Source of the DNA: an uncultured Pelagibacteraceae bacterium
Lineage (GTDB): Bacteria; Pseudomonadota; Alphaproteobacteria; Pelagibacterales; Pelagibacteraceae
Direction of reading: 5' to 3'
DNA: 64,000 nucleotides
Assembly: GCA_902634775.1 (NCBI GenBank)
Contig: CACPLG010000002.1
Location: forward strand, 1 to 64,000
Shown one piece after another: positions 28,981 through 37,269 of this stretch. Every line of letters starts with the position of its first letter. The stretch's first letter is position 1. The notes under the pieces are model-generated. The model did no database searches and had not been told where the DNA came from. It saw only the letters and a program-made list of their open reading frames with translations. Both the position numbers and the translations under genes were made by a program.

Positions 28981-29280
28981 ATGGAATTAAAAGATAAAGT
29001 TATAGCAGAAATAAAAAAAATCTATGATCCTGAAATACCAGTAAATATTTATGACTTAGGTTTAATTTATAACGTCAAAGTTGATAAAGAAAATGTGGTG
29101 GAAATAAAGATGACACTTACCACTCCAAATTGCCCAGTAGCTGAAAGTCTACCAAAAGAAGTAGAGGACAGTGTTAAAGGTATTAAGGAAGTTAAAGATG
29201 CAAAATTAGAATTAGTTTGGGAGCCGCCATGGGATAAATCAATGATGTCAGAGGCTGCTAAATTGGAGTTAAATTTATGA
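28981..29280 (+). CDS. sufT: SufT-type DUF59 (MIP18) Fe-S maturation protein
   Basis: A 99-residue single-domain MIP18/DUF59 protein with the family blocks YDPEIPVNIYDLGLIY and TLTTPNCPVAE, including the conserved aspartate and cysteine. SufT helps mature Fe-S proteins. It abuts sufU and overlaps the next gene by 4 bases. Confidence 0.93.
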   Translation: MELKDKVIAEIKKIYDPEIPVNIYDLGLIYNVKVDKENVVEIKMTLTTPNCPVAESLPKEVEDSVKGIKEVKDAKLELVWEPPWDKSMMSEAAKLELNL

Positions 29281-29606
29281 GTCAGATAATTAAACTTAGC
29301 GATAAAGCTGCAGATAGAATTAAGTCAATTTTATCAAATGATAAATCATCTTTAGGAGTAAGAATTGGTGTTAAGAGTGGTGGATGTGCTGGGATGTCTT
29401 ATGTGATGGAGTATGCAAAATCTCAAAACCCAAATGATGAATTGATTGAAGAAAAAGGTGTTAAAGTATTTATAGATCCTGGTGCTGTTATGTATTTGTT
29501 AGGCACTACAATGGACTTTAAAGAAGAGGAGTTTTCGTCTTCTTTTGTGTTTAATAATCCCAATGAAACTGAGCGTTGTGGATGTGGGGAGTCTTTTAAA
29601 GTATAA
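29277..29606 (+). CDS. sufA: A-type Fe-S carrier (SufA/IscA/ErpA family)
   Basis: A 109-residue A-type carrier. The three cysteines are in KSGGCAGMSY and the C-terminal RCGCGESF. It accepts clusters from SufBCD and passes them to targets. It ends the recognisable suf operon; sufA is chosen by context, since A-type carriers cannot be told apart reliably from sequence alone. Confidence 0.92.
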   Translation: MSQIIKLSDKAADRIKSILSNDKSSLGVRIGVKSGGCAGMSYVMEYAKSQNPNDELIEEKGVKVFIDPGAVMYLLGTTMDFKEEEFSSSFVFNNPNETERCGCGESFKV

Positions 29607-29665
29607 GTCCCATTTTGAGCATATCTGCATTGCATAAAATGCATATCTTTGATATTTTCTTAATA

Positions 29666-29836
29666 ATGAATCTTTTTGAATTTAAAATCTTGCTTAATTC
29701 AGAGGACAAGAAAGAAAAGAGAAAGTCTTTTTTTAGAACTCTGATTAAATCTGTTAATGCAGGTGCAAATGGGACACAAGATTATGTCGTAAAAAAAGGT
29801 CCCAACAAAGATAAAATTGCATCTACTGATCAGTAA
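29666..29836 (+). CDS. Small hypothetical protein
   Basis: A 56-residue basic protein starting MNLFEFKILLNSEDKKEKR, ending one base before the glnA stop. An in-frame start further upstream at 29615 would give 73 residues, but the stretch between contains a small inverted repeat and looks non-coding. No known domain is recognised. No clear Shine-Dalgarno lies before 29666. It could be the last suf operon gene or a chance frame. Confidence 0.45.
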   Translation: MNLFEFKILLNSEDKKEKRKSFFRTLIKSVNAGANGTQDYVVKKGPNKDKIASTDQ

Positions 29837-31243
29837 TTAGCAACTGTAATACATATCGAACTCTATAGGGTGTGGTGTGTGTTCGAAATTGTGTATCTCC
29901 TCAAATTTTAATGCAATATATGCATCAATTTGATCATCAGTAAATACGTTACCTTGTTTTAAGAAATCTCTATCTTTATCTAAACTTTCCATTGCTTCTC
30001 TTAAAGATCCACAAACTGTTGGTATTTTTTTTACTTCAGACTCTGATAATGCGTAAAGATCTTTATCGAAAGATTTACCTGGATCAATTTTATTTTTAAT
30101 TCCATCAAGTCCAGCCATTAACATTGCTGCAAAAGTTAAATAAGGATTTCCAGCAGCATCACCAAATCTTACTTCACATCTTGCTGCTTTTTTGCTTAAC
30201 GTAATTGGTATTCTACATGAAGCAGATCTATTTCTTGCTGAGTAAGCTAATAAAACAGGAGCTTCAAAACCTGGAATTAATCTTTTGTAACTGTTAGTAG
30301 TTGCGTTAGAAAATGCATTAATAGCTTTCGCATGTTTTAAAATTCCACCAATATAATTTAAAGCTAAATCTGAAAGTCCAGCATATTTGTCTCCCGAAAA
30401 TAATGCTTTATCACCTTTCCAAATTGATTGGTGCACGTGCATACCAGACCCGTTATCACCTTTAACTGGTTTAGGCATAAACGTAGCCGTTTTACCGAAT
30501 GAATGAGAAACCATGTGAACTGCATATTTATAGAGTTGTAAGTTATCTGCTTGATCTACTAATGTACCAAAGTACATTCCTAATTCATGTTGGCTAGGTG
30601 CTACTTCATGGTGATGTTTTTCAACTTTAATACCCATATCTCTCATAGCTTTCAAATATTCACCTCTCATGTCTTGAGCGCTGTCAACTGGAGGAACTGG
30701 AAAATATCCGCCTTTAATTCCTGGTCTATGTCCCATATTTCCATTTGGATAATCTTTGCCTGTATTATAAGGACCTTCTGTACTATCAATTTTAAATCCT
30801 GTTTCATTCATATCATTTTTGTATTTAACATCATCAAATACAAAGAATTCTGCCTCAGGACCAAAGAATGCTTTATCTCCAATACCCGACTGTTTTAAAT
30901 AAGCTTCAGCCTTTTTAGCTGTACCTCTTGGATCTCTTTCATACGGATCTTTTTTGATAGCATCTAAAATATCGCAGAATATATTAAGTGTATTATGTGA
31001 GGTAAAAGGATCTACGACGATTCTACTTAAATCTGGTTTTAATATCATATCAGACTCATTAATTGCCTTCCAACCAGCAATTGATGAACCATCAAAAAAT
31101 ATACCTTCATTCAACATATCGTCATCAACGATTTTAGCATCCATTGTTACATGTTGAAGTTTACCTCTTGGGTCTGTAAATCTTAAATCTACGTACTCAA
31201 TTTCTTTATCTTTAAGTGTCTTTAATACGTCGCTTGAACTCAT
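29837..31243 (-). CDS. glnA: Glutamine synthetase, type I
   Basis: A 468-residue GSI that makes glutamine from glutamate, ammonia and ATP. Visible blocks are the substrate region [20 protein letters not shown], the ATP-binding [10 protein letters not shown], and RSASCRIP. The adenylylation tyrosine is Tyr397 in DKDLYALSE, matching the E. coli position, so GlnE-type control is possible. An AAGGAGA at 31247-31253 precedes the ATG. The 5' leader contains two inverted repeats (see separate entries). Confidence 0.97.
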   Translation of the reverse strand: MSSSDVLKTLKDKEIEYVDLRFTDPRGKLQHVTMDAKIVDDDMLNEGIFFDGSSIAGWKAINESDMILKPDLSRIVVDPFTSHNTLNIFCDILDAIKKDPYERDPRGTAKKAEAYLKQSGIGDKAFFGPEAEFFVFDDVKYKNDMNETGFKIDSTEGPYNTGKDYPNGNMGHRPGIKGGYFPVPPVDSAQDMRGEYLKAMRDMGIKVEKHHHEVAPSQHELGMYFGTLVDQADNLQLYKYAVHMVSHSFGKTATFMPKPVKGDNGSGMHVHQSIWKGDKALFSGDKYAGLSDLALNYIGGILKHAKAINAFSNATTNSYKRLIPGFEAPVLLAYSARNRSASCRIPITLSKKAARCEVRFGDAAGNPYLTFAAMLMAGLDGIKNKIDPGKSFDKDLYALSESEVKKIPTVCGSLREAMESLDKDRDFLKQGNVFTDDQIDAYIALKFEEIHNFEHTPHPIEFDMYYSC

Positions 31244-31270
31244 AATTCTCCTTTAATTGCATGGATTACT

Positions 31271-31293
31271 ATCAAAAATTAATATATTTTGAT
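31271..31293 (-). promoter_or_regulatory. Inverted repeat in the glnA leader
   Basis: Arms ATCAAAA (31271-31277) and TTTTGAT (31287-31293) are perfect complements around a 9-base AT spacer, about 30-50 bases upstream of the glnA ATG. It could be an operator or a weak hairpin. No regulator is assigned. Confidence 0.35.
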
Positions 31294-31312
31294 CTCGTTT
31301 TTAATTAATATC

Positions 31313-31335
31313 TCCTATGCAATTTACTCATAGGA
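31313..31335 (-). promoter_or_regulatory. Hairpin candidate between glnA and ybaK
   Basis: Arms TCCTATG (31313-31319) and CATAGGA (31329-31335) form a 7-bp stem with a 9-base loop. It lies about 70 bases upstream of glnA and 45 upstream of the ybaK start, so it could serve either gene, as an operator or an RNA element. No known riboswitch is recognised. Confidence 0.35.
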
Positions 31336-31380
31336 TTAAACATGAAATATTAAATTTTTGCAATCAATCAAAGGTTGAAA

Positions 31381-31863
31381 ATGAACGAAATCATCAACAA
31401 AGAACCAGTTCAAAGAGTGATAAAGGCATTAGATAAATTTGACAAAAATTTACAAGTACAGGTGCTTAAAGATACTGCTAGAACAGCCAAAGATGCGGCT
31501 AACGCCTTAAATTGTGAAGAGGGCGCAATTGTAAAGAGTTTGGTTTTCAAAACAGAGACAGAATTTTTGGTTTGCTTGGTATCTGGAGATAAAAGATGTT
31601 CCTTAAATAAGCTCAAAAAGGTTATTTCAAAAAAAGATGTTTCAATGGCAAGTGCAGATGATGTTAAGGCTCAAACTGGCTTTACTATTGGTGGTGTTTC
31701 ACCTGTAGGTCATATAAATGACTTAAATATAATTATTGATAAAACGCTTGAAAGATTTCAAATTGTATATGCTGCAGCAGGACATCCAAATAGTATATTC
31801 AAAATAGATATTTCAAAATTAAAAGACCTAACAAAGGGAAGAGTTGAGGATATTACCGAATGA
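31381..31863 (+). CDS. YbaK/EbsC family aminoacyl-tRNA deacylase-like protein
   Basis: A 160-residue YbaK/EbsC-family protein, the fold that edits mischarged tRNAs such as Cys-tRNA-Pro. Visible family features are the lysine in IVKSLVFK and the late GGVSPVGH block. I use the ATG at 31381; the TTG two codons upstream is less likely. Substrate is uncertain. It overlaps the EamA gene by 4 bases. Confidence 0.88.
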   Translation: MNEIINKEPVQRVIKALDKFDKNLQVQVLKDTARTAKDAANALNCEEGAIVKSLVFKTETEFLVCLVSGDKRCSLNKLKKVISKKDVSMASADDVKAQTGFTIGGVSPVGHINDLNIIIDKTLERFQIVYAAAGHPNSIFKIDISKLKDLTKGRVEDITE

Positions 31864-32765
31864 GACAGCCTACTATAACAGATTATTCATTATTAGTTTT
31901 TTTAGCAGTGATTTGGGCCTCTGCTTTTTTTAACATTAAATTAGCAACAGACTCATTTGGTCCTATAACTATAGCATTTATAAGAGTTTTATTAGGATCA
32001 CTACCTTTAATAATTTTATGCGTATATAAAAATATTAAAATAGAAGTTTTTTCAAAAGACTGGCCGTGGTTTGCTGCTATAGGATTTGTAAACTTAGTGT
32101 TCCCTTTTTTTTTAATAGCCTATGGTGTCAAAAATACCCAAAGTAACTTGGCTGCGATATTAATGTCTACTACTCCACTAACATCAACATTGCTAGCACA
32201 TTTTTTTATTAAAAATGAAAAGATAAATTTACTTAAAGTAATTGGAGTTTCTATTGGTTTTGCAGGAATAGTTTATCTATTTTCAGATAACTTTTTAATT
32301 AATGAAAATAATCTATTTTCAGCTCTATGTATTTTAATTGGTTCTCTAGGATATGTAATTGGAGGGATTTTAACACTTAAGATTAGTAATAAAAAAAATG
32401 AGAACGTTACCGCATCAATCTTGATTTGGGCAACAATAATTTTATTACCAATTTGTTTTTATTTTGAAAAACCATGGAACTATAATCCATCATTGACATC
32501 AGTAATTTCAATAACTTATTTGGGAGTTATAGCCACAGGTTTGGCTTGGGTCTTAAGGTTTAAAGTTTTAAAAGATAACGGTTTAGTTTTTCAGTCTCAA
32601 GTTGCTTATTTAATTCCAATCTTTGGAGTAATTTTAGGTTATGTTTTTTTAGACGAACTAATCACATTTAAAGTATTAGTGGCACTCATTGCAATTGTAA
32701 TAGGGATATATTTTGTCAAAAAATCTACTTCTTCGAAGAAGATCTTAAGTCAAAAAAATATCTAA
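31860..32765 (+). CDS. EamA-family (DMT) transporter
   Basis: A 301-residue ten-segment membrane protein built from two EamA repeats. The first repeat starts LAVIWASAFFNIKLA with the usual family pattern, and the second follows near residue 150 (LCILIGSLGYVIGGI). EamA proteins export metabolites or amino acids; the substrate here is unknown. It overlaps the convergent glycosyltransferase by 41 bases, so one of the two tails may be slightly extended. Confidence 0.88.
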   Translation: MRQPTITDYSLLVFLAVIWASAFFNIKLATDSFGPITIAFIRVLLGSLPLIILCVYKNIKIEVFSKDWPWFAAIGFVNLVFPFFLIAYGVKNTQSNLAAILMSTTPLTSTLLAHFFIKNEKINLLKVIGVSIGFAGIVYLFSDNFLINENNLFSALCILIGSLGYVIGGILTLKISNKKNENVTASILIWATIILLPICFYFEKPWNYNPSLTSVISITYLGVIATGLAWVLRFKVLKDNGLVFQSQVAYLIPIFGVILGYVFLDELITFKVLVALIAIVIGIYFVKKSTSSKKILSQKNI

Positions 32766-33609
32766 TATTTGCAGATAATTTTATAAAATTTGTCATAGAT
32801 TTTTTAATATTCAATATCAATAAATATGAAAATCCCCTAAAGATGTATTTTGTTATTTTTTTAAAGTGGTGAATAGTAAATTTTTGTACATTAAAATAAA
32901 TAAGAGGAGAATATTCATTATGAAAAGTTTTTATTAAAAAATTCTGAATGTTCGATTTTGAGGATTTGCCTTGGTTATGTTGAGCTTTAGATTTTGGTGT
33001 TACTATTACACTGGTTTTTTTTGATCTAAATTTTCTACAAAGATCAATTTCCTCCCAAAAAAGGAAATACTTTTCATCAAATTTACCAATGTTTTCAAAG
33101 TGTTTAGCGCTTATTAATAACGCACAGCCTTTGGCAACATCAACGCATAATTCACCCTCAATTTTTGAATCTAACAATAATTCTCTTGATTTAATAGCAC
33201 TTGATGAATCCACATTCTTTAAATTTCTTTCTGGGAATGCTCCGTAAAAATCTTTATCGGGAAGGGTAACTGGAGCAACTATTCCGCAGTCATTATATTG
33301 GTTTAAAGTTTTGAGCATATTTTCTATTGAACTAATATCAATGGAAAGGTCAGGATTTAGTACTAGAAAAAAATTTGTAGATATATTATCAAAAGCAAAA
33401 TTTATTGCTCTACCATACCCAAGATTTTTATTTTTTGAGATAACTTGAATATTTTTAAAATTTTTAATTCGCTCAAGAATTTTTTCATTTTTTCCATTGT
33501 CGACAACAATTATCTTAAAATTTTTTAGACTATCAAAAAAACTCTCAACTATTTCATTTGAGTTATAGAGAACAGTAATGATCGTAATTTCATTATAAAT
33601 TTTGCTCAT
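32725..33609 (-). CDS. Glycosyltransferase family 2 (rhamnosyltransferase-like)
   Basis: A 294-residue GT-A fold transferase. It has the opening TIITVLYNS, the nucleotide-sugar region VVDNGKN and NKNLGYGRAIN, and NPDLS at the DXD position. The later block VAKGCALLISAKHFENIG and EEIDLCRKFR are typical of GT2 enzymes that add deoxysugars to surface polysaccharide. Acceptor and donor are unknown. Confidence 0.88.
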   Translation of the reverse strand: MSKIYNEITIITVLYNSNEIVESFFDSLKNFKIIVVDNGKNEKILERIKNFKNIQVISKNKNLGYGRAINFAFDNISTNFFLVLNPDLSIDISSIENMLKTLNQYNDCGIVAPVTLPDKDFYGAFPERNLKNVDSSSAIKSRELLLDSKIEGELCVDVAKGCALLISAKHFENIGKFDEKYFLFWEEIDLCRKFRSKKTSVIVTPKSKAQHNQGKSSKSNIQNFLIKTFHNEYSPLIYFNVQKFTIHHFKKITKYIFRGFSYLLILNIKKSMTNFIKLSANIRYFFDLRSSSKK

Positions 33610-33758
33610 CTGTGTGAAATAGCTTATATTTTTTTTAAAAAATTTTGTTTTAATTTATTTTTCTATTTCAATTTATAATAGAAGAATTTTGAAAAAACAT
33701 ACCAAATGTTGTTATCGTTTGATAAATCAATAATATTTTCAACTTGAGGTTTTTCTGT

Positions 33759-33774
33759 GGTTTCACGTGAAAAT
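33759..33774. promoter_or_regulatory. parS-like palindrome (ParB-binding site candidate)
   Basis: The 16-mer GGTTTCACGTGAAAAT contains the perfect palindrome TTTCACGTGAAA (33761-33772) and matches the parS consensus TGTTTCACGTGAAACA at 13 of 16 positions. It sits in a gap of about 185 bases, 20 bases before an EamA gene. If real, ParB would load here for chromosome segregation. It could instead be an ordinary operator with a CACGTG core. Confidence 0.5.
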
Positions 33775-33794
33775 ACTATAGGTTTATTAAATTA

Positions 33795-34646
33795 ATGAAT
33801 AAATTTTTACCTCTAATCTTTGTTTTATTGTGGTCTTCAGCTTTTGTTACCACAAAGCCGATAGTAGATAATAGTGATCCCTTTGCAGCTTTAGCTTTTC
33901 GATTTTTTATAGTTGCTTTAGGTTTTTTTATTTATTGTGTTTACAAAAACTTATCTCTGAAATTAAATAGTAGAGACTTTGTCCAGTCTTTTTCAAGTGG
34001 CGTTCTATTTCATGGAGTTTATTTAGGAGGTGTTTTTTTTTCTATCTCAAAAGGTATACCAACAGGCATAACTGCACTTATTGTAACAATGCAACCGATT
34101 TTAACAAATGCTTTGGCTGGACCTTTTCTTAAAGAGCATGTTGGTTGGAAACAATGGATAGGGGTTGCTCTTGGATTTATAGGATCTGCATTAGTATTGG
34201 GGGTAGATATAGGAGGTGCTCTTCCTACAATTGGAATTGTAGCTTCATTCATTGCACTAATATCCATTACATCTGCCACTCTTTTTCAAAAGAAATTCAG
34301 TGGCAATATTCCTTTACCAGTTAGCAATACTTACCAAGCTGCCGGGGGTTGTTTCTTTCACTTAATAATTATTTTGTTTTTTGTCGATCCCTTTATTGAA
34401 TTTAACCCAAGTTTTTTAATAGCAATGGGTCATCAAATCTTTCTTGTATCTTTTGGGGCGTTTACAATATTAATGTTCTTGATCAAAAATAATTCAGCAA
34501 GTAAAACAGTTACTGTATTTTTTTTAATACCAGCAACTTCGGCGGTAATTGCTTGGATATTTCTTAATGAGCAATTATCTTTAATTGATATATTTGGCTT
34601 CATTGTTGCTTCACTTGGCGTGTTTATCGCTACAAGAAAATCTTAA
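33795..34646 (+). CDS. EamA-family (DMT) transporter
   Basis: A 283-residue ten-segment protein with two EamA repeats; the N-terminus MNKFLPLIFVLLWSSAFVTTK is typical, and the second repeat begins near residue 148. It is a paralogue of the transporter at 31860-32765 but not a tandem copy. Substrate unknown. The only large upstream feature is the parS-like palindrome. Confidence 0.88.
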   Translation: MNKFLPLIFVLLWSSAFVTTKPIVDNSDPFAALAFRFFIVALGFFIYCVYKNLSLKLNSRDFVQSFSSGVLFHGVYLGGVFFSISKGIPTGITALIVTMQPILTNALAGPFLKEHVGWKQWIGVALGFIGSALVLGVDIGGALPTIGIVASFIALISITSATLFQKKFSGNIPLPVSNTYQAAGGCFFHLIIILFFVDPFIEFNPSFLIAMGHQIFLVSFGAFTILMFLIKNNSASKTVTVFFLIPATSAVIAWIFLNEQLSLIDIFGFIVASLGVFIATRKS

Positions 34647-34746
34647 ACTATTCTATTTATTGAAAAAAAGCATTTCAACTTAAAATTGAAATATATTTTG
34701 CGCATTTACATCATGCTCAAAATGGTTTTTAATTAAACTTATATAA

Positions 34747-36441
34747 ATGGCTAAGAACAATAAAAAAGCTGTTAAGAAAAGAGGAAAGAAAACAAAAAAG
34801 TCGATTAAAAAAAGAAAAAAACTTAAAACCAAAACGACAAAGAAACTTTCTAAATCTAAAAAGCCAAAAAATCTTAAGCCTAAAACAAATGGAGGAAAAA
34901 TGAGTGCAGAACTAAAAGTGTCATCTGTTCTAGATACTTCTCATTTAAAGGTTAAATTTCCGTTTAAAGCTAAATATGGAAACTACATTAACGGAAAATT
35001 TGTAGAACCTAAGTCTGGTAAATATTTTGATAATGTTAGCCCGATTTCAAATGAGAAAATCTGTTCAGTAGCACGATCAAATGATAAAGACGTGGAAGCT
35101 GCATTAGACGCAGCACACGCAGCTTTCCCTGAATGGGGAAAAACAGACATCACTACAAGATCAAATATCTTGAACAAAATAGCAGATGTTATCGAGAAAA
35201 ATCTAAACTTGTTAGCAGTAGCTGAATGTTTAGATAATGGAAAGCCAATCAGAGAATGTATGGCAGCGGATTTGCCTTTAGTTGTTGATCACTGGAGATA
35301 TTTTGCTGGAGTAATCAGAGCAGAAGAGGGATCAATTGCTGAAATTGCAAACAACCAATACTCATACAATTTTCATGAACCGTTAGGAGTTGTAGGACAA
35401 ATAATTCCATGGAACTTCCCATTGTTAATGGCAACTTGGAAATTAGCTCCGGCACTTGCAGCAGGAAATTGTGTTGTATTGAAACCAGCTGAACAAACGC
35501 CAGCATCAATAAATGTTTTAATGGAACTTATTGGAGATTTATTACCTCCAGGAGTAGTTAACATTGTAAGTGGCTTTGGATTAGAAGCGGGTAAACCATT
35601 AGCATCATCTAAAAGAGTTGCTAAAGTTGCATTTACTGGTGAAACAACAACTGGAAGATTGATTATGCAATATGCTGCACAAAACATAATTCCTATAACT
35701 CTGGAATTAGGTGGAAAATCTCCAAACATTTTTTTTGAAGACGTATTAGATAAAGATGATGATTTCTTTGATAAATGTATTGAAGGTTTTGTGATGTTCA
35801 ATCTAAACCAAGGTGAAGTTTGTACTTGTCCAAGTAGAGCTTTAATACAAGAGTCTATCTATGATAAATTCATGGAAAGAGCTATAGCTAGAACAAAAGC
35901 GGTTGTACAAGATAATCCTTTAAAAATGGAAACAATGATTGGAGCTCAAGTATCATTAGAACAAATGGAAAAGATAAAATCTTATCTAGATCTTGGTAAA
36001 AAAGAGGGTGCTAAAGTTCTATCAGGGGGAAATGTTGCTAAGCTTAATAGTGGTTTGGAAAAAGGTAATTTCATTGAACCGACTATTTTTGAAGCAAAAA
36101 ATAACATGCGAATCTCTCAAGAAGAGATTTTCGGACCCGTTGTATCAGTGATTAAATTTAAAGATGAAGCAGAGGCGCTAAAAATCGCTAATGATACTCT
36201 TTATGGTTTAGGAGCAGCTGTATGGACTAGAGATGGTAATAGAGCTCACAGAATGGGAAGAGGTATTCAAGCAGGAATAGTATGGACTAATTGTTATCAT
36301 GCTTATCCAGCTCACTCTCCATTTGGTGGATACAAACAATCAGGTGTTGGAAGAGAAACTCACAAAATGATGCTTAATCACTATAGACAGAATAAGAACT
36401 TACATGTCTCTTATGCTGAAAAAAAATTAGGCTTCTTTTAA
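34747..36441 (+). CDS. NAD-dependent aldehyde dehydrogenase (ExaC/AcoD-like) with Lys-rich N-terminal extension
   Basis: The frame of 564 codons has a 51-residue N-terminal stretch in which about half the residues are lysine, then a standard ALDH. An internal ATG at 34900 (MSAELK) has a perfect GGAGG at 34891-34895, so the enzyme proper is probably 513 residues from 34900; both starts may be used. Catalytic cysteine is in NQGEVCTCP, the glutamate in ELGGKSP, and the NAD loop in FTGETTTGR. The DUF779 gene follows, as next to AcoD-type acetaldehyde dehydrogenases. Substrate is inferred, not proven. Confidence 0.88.
   Translation: MAKNNKKAVKKRGKKTKKSIKKRKKLKTKTTKKLSKSKKPKNLKPKTNGGKMSAELKVSSVLDTSHLKVKFPFKAKYGNYINGKFVEPKSGKYFDNVSPISNEKICSVARSNDKDVEAALDAAHAAFPEWGKTDITTRSNILNKIADVIEKNLNLLAVAECLDNGKPIRECMAADLPLVVDHWRYFAGVIRAEEGSIAEIANNQYSYNFHEPLGVVGQIIPWNFPLLMATWKLAPALAAGNCVVLKPAEQTPASINVLMELIGDLLPPGVVNIVSGFGLEAGKPLASSKRVAKVAFTGETTTGRLIMQYAAQNIIPITLELGGKSPNIFFEDVLDKDDDFFDKCIEGFVMFNLNQGEVCTCPSRALIQESIYDKFMERAIARTKAVVQDNPLKMETMIGAQVSLEQMEKIKSYLDLGKKEGAKVLSGGNVAKLNSGLEKGNFIEPTIFEAKNNMRISQEEIFGPVVSVIKFKDEAEALKIANDTLYGLGAAVWTRDGNRAHRMGRGIQAGIVWTNCYHAYPAHSPFGGYKQSGVGRETHKMMLNHYRQNKNLHVSYAEKKLGFF
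34891..34895 (+). promoter_or_regulatory. Ribosome binding site supporting an internal ALDH start
   Basis: GGAGG lies 4 bases before the ATG at 34900, at the end of the Lys-rich segment, inside the same frame. This is a stronger site than anything before the ATG at 34747 and supports translation of the enzyme without the extension. Confidence 0.7.
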
Positions 36442-36456
36442 ACATTAATATATACT

Positions 36457-36481
36457 GGCCCATGATTCTGAATCATGGGCC
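36457..36481 (+). promoter_or_regulatory. Strong hairpin between the ALDH and DUF779 genes
   Basis: Perfect 11-bp arms (GGCCCATGATT and AATCATGGGCC) flank a 3-base CTG loop. The hairpin is unusually GC-rich for this sequence. No T-run follows, so it is not a clear intrinsic terminator. It may protect or process mRNA, or attenuate. The possible ATG at 36475 lies in the second arm, which argues against it as the start of the next gene. Confidence 0.75.
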
Positions 36482-36492
36482 GTACTTTAAAA

Positions 36493-36843
36493 ATGAAAGT
36501 ATCTGCAACCAACTCAGCTCTAACTCTTCTCTCTGAGCTACAGGAAAAATACGGAAAAAAATTGATGTTTCATCAGTCAGGTGGATGTTGCGATGGAAGT
36601 GCACCTATGTGTTTTCAAGAAGGAGAGTTTCCTCTTGGGGACAACGATGTAAAGTTAGGAGAAATCGGTGGAGTTCCTTTTTATATGAATGGGGATATGT
36701 ATGAAAAATGGAAACACACTGACTTAACAATTGATGCAGTTAATGGTATTGGCGGAATGTTTTCATTGGATAATGGAACAGGTCGCAGATTCCTGACAAA
36801 ATCAGAAATCTGCTTAGTCGTTGATAACGACGAAAAAAAATAA
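36493..36843 (+). CDS. DUF779 domain-containing protein
   Basis: A 116-residue protein of the DUF779 family with the cysteine pair in HQSGGCCDGSAPMC near residue 37. DUF779 genes commonly sit beside acetaldehyde dehydrogenases, as here, but the role is unknown; the cysteines suggest metal or redox chemistry. I start at the ATG at 36493 because the ATG at 36475 lies inside the hairpin. Confidence 0.85.
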   Translation: MKVSATNSALTLLSELQEKYGKKLMFHQSGGCCDGSAPMCFQEGEFPLGDNDVKLGEIGGVPFYMNGDMYEKWKHTDLTIDAVNGIGGMFSLDNGTGRRFLTKSEICLVVDNDEKK

Positions 36844-36847
36844 TCTA

Positions 36848-37165
36848 TTATTGTCCCGGCGCTTTGTAACCAATCTTACTTGCTTTAGCAGTTGCTTTAG
36901 AAAAGTCTATTGCTTCCAACATAGTTAAATTACTCACAGCTCCAGATGCTTCTACAACTAATTTTATCGCAGCAAAGTCCTCAAAATTTGGAATATCTGC
37001 AACAACTACGAAATCGTATGAACCTCTTACAATATCCATTGAGTGCATAGTTCCACCCATAGCTTTAGTAAGTTGATCTACTACTGCTTTTCTATCAGTT
37101 GAAGGATCTTTTAAAAATCCCTGAAAAGCTTTTTCCGTATAGTTTCCCATTATATATGCCTTCAT
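36848..37165 (-). CDS. GYD-domain protein
   Basis: A 105-residue protein with the GYD-type beta-alpha-beta pattern, including RGSYDFVVVADI near residue 47. Small dimeric barrel proteins of this kind are widespread and mostly without known function. A strong AAGGAGAAG precedes the ATG. It is divergent from the second ALDH and convergent with DUF779. Similar small genes recur at 46063-46967. Confidence 0.8.
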   Translation of the reverse strand: MKAYIMGNYTEKAFQGFLKDPSTDRKAVVDQLTKAMGGTMHSMDIVRGSYDFVVVADIPNFEDFAAIKLVVEASGAVSNLTMLEAIDFSKATAKASKIGYKAPGQ

Positions 37166-37269
37166 ATCTTCTCCTTTTTTATAAATGTATTATAGTACGA
37201 ATAATGTAGTTTTGTTGACATGTTTTATTTGCACACTAGACACCATTAAAGGTAATGTTAAATTAATAT

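Noticed and set aside
33610-33794. Possible tRNA or small RNA in the largest gap
   Set aside because: No cloverleaf arms or conserved T-loop sequence seen; the only notable element is the parS-like palindrome.
31860-34646. Tandem duplication of the two EamA transporters
   Set aside because: They share a fold but differ in sequence and are separated by a glycosyltransferase, so they are paralogues and not a recent duplication.
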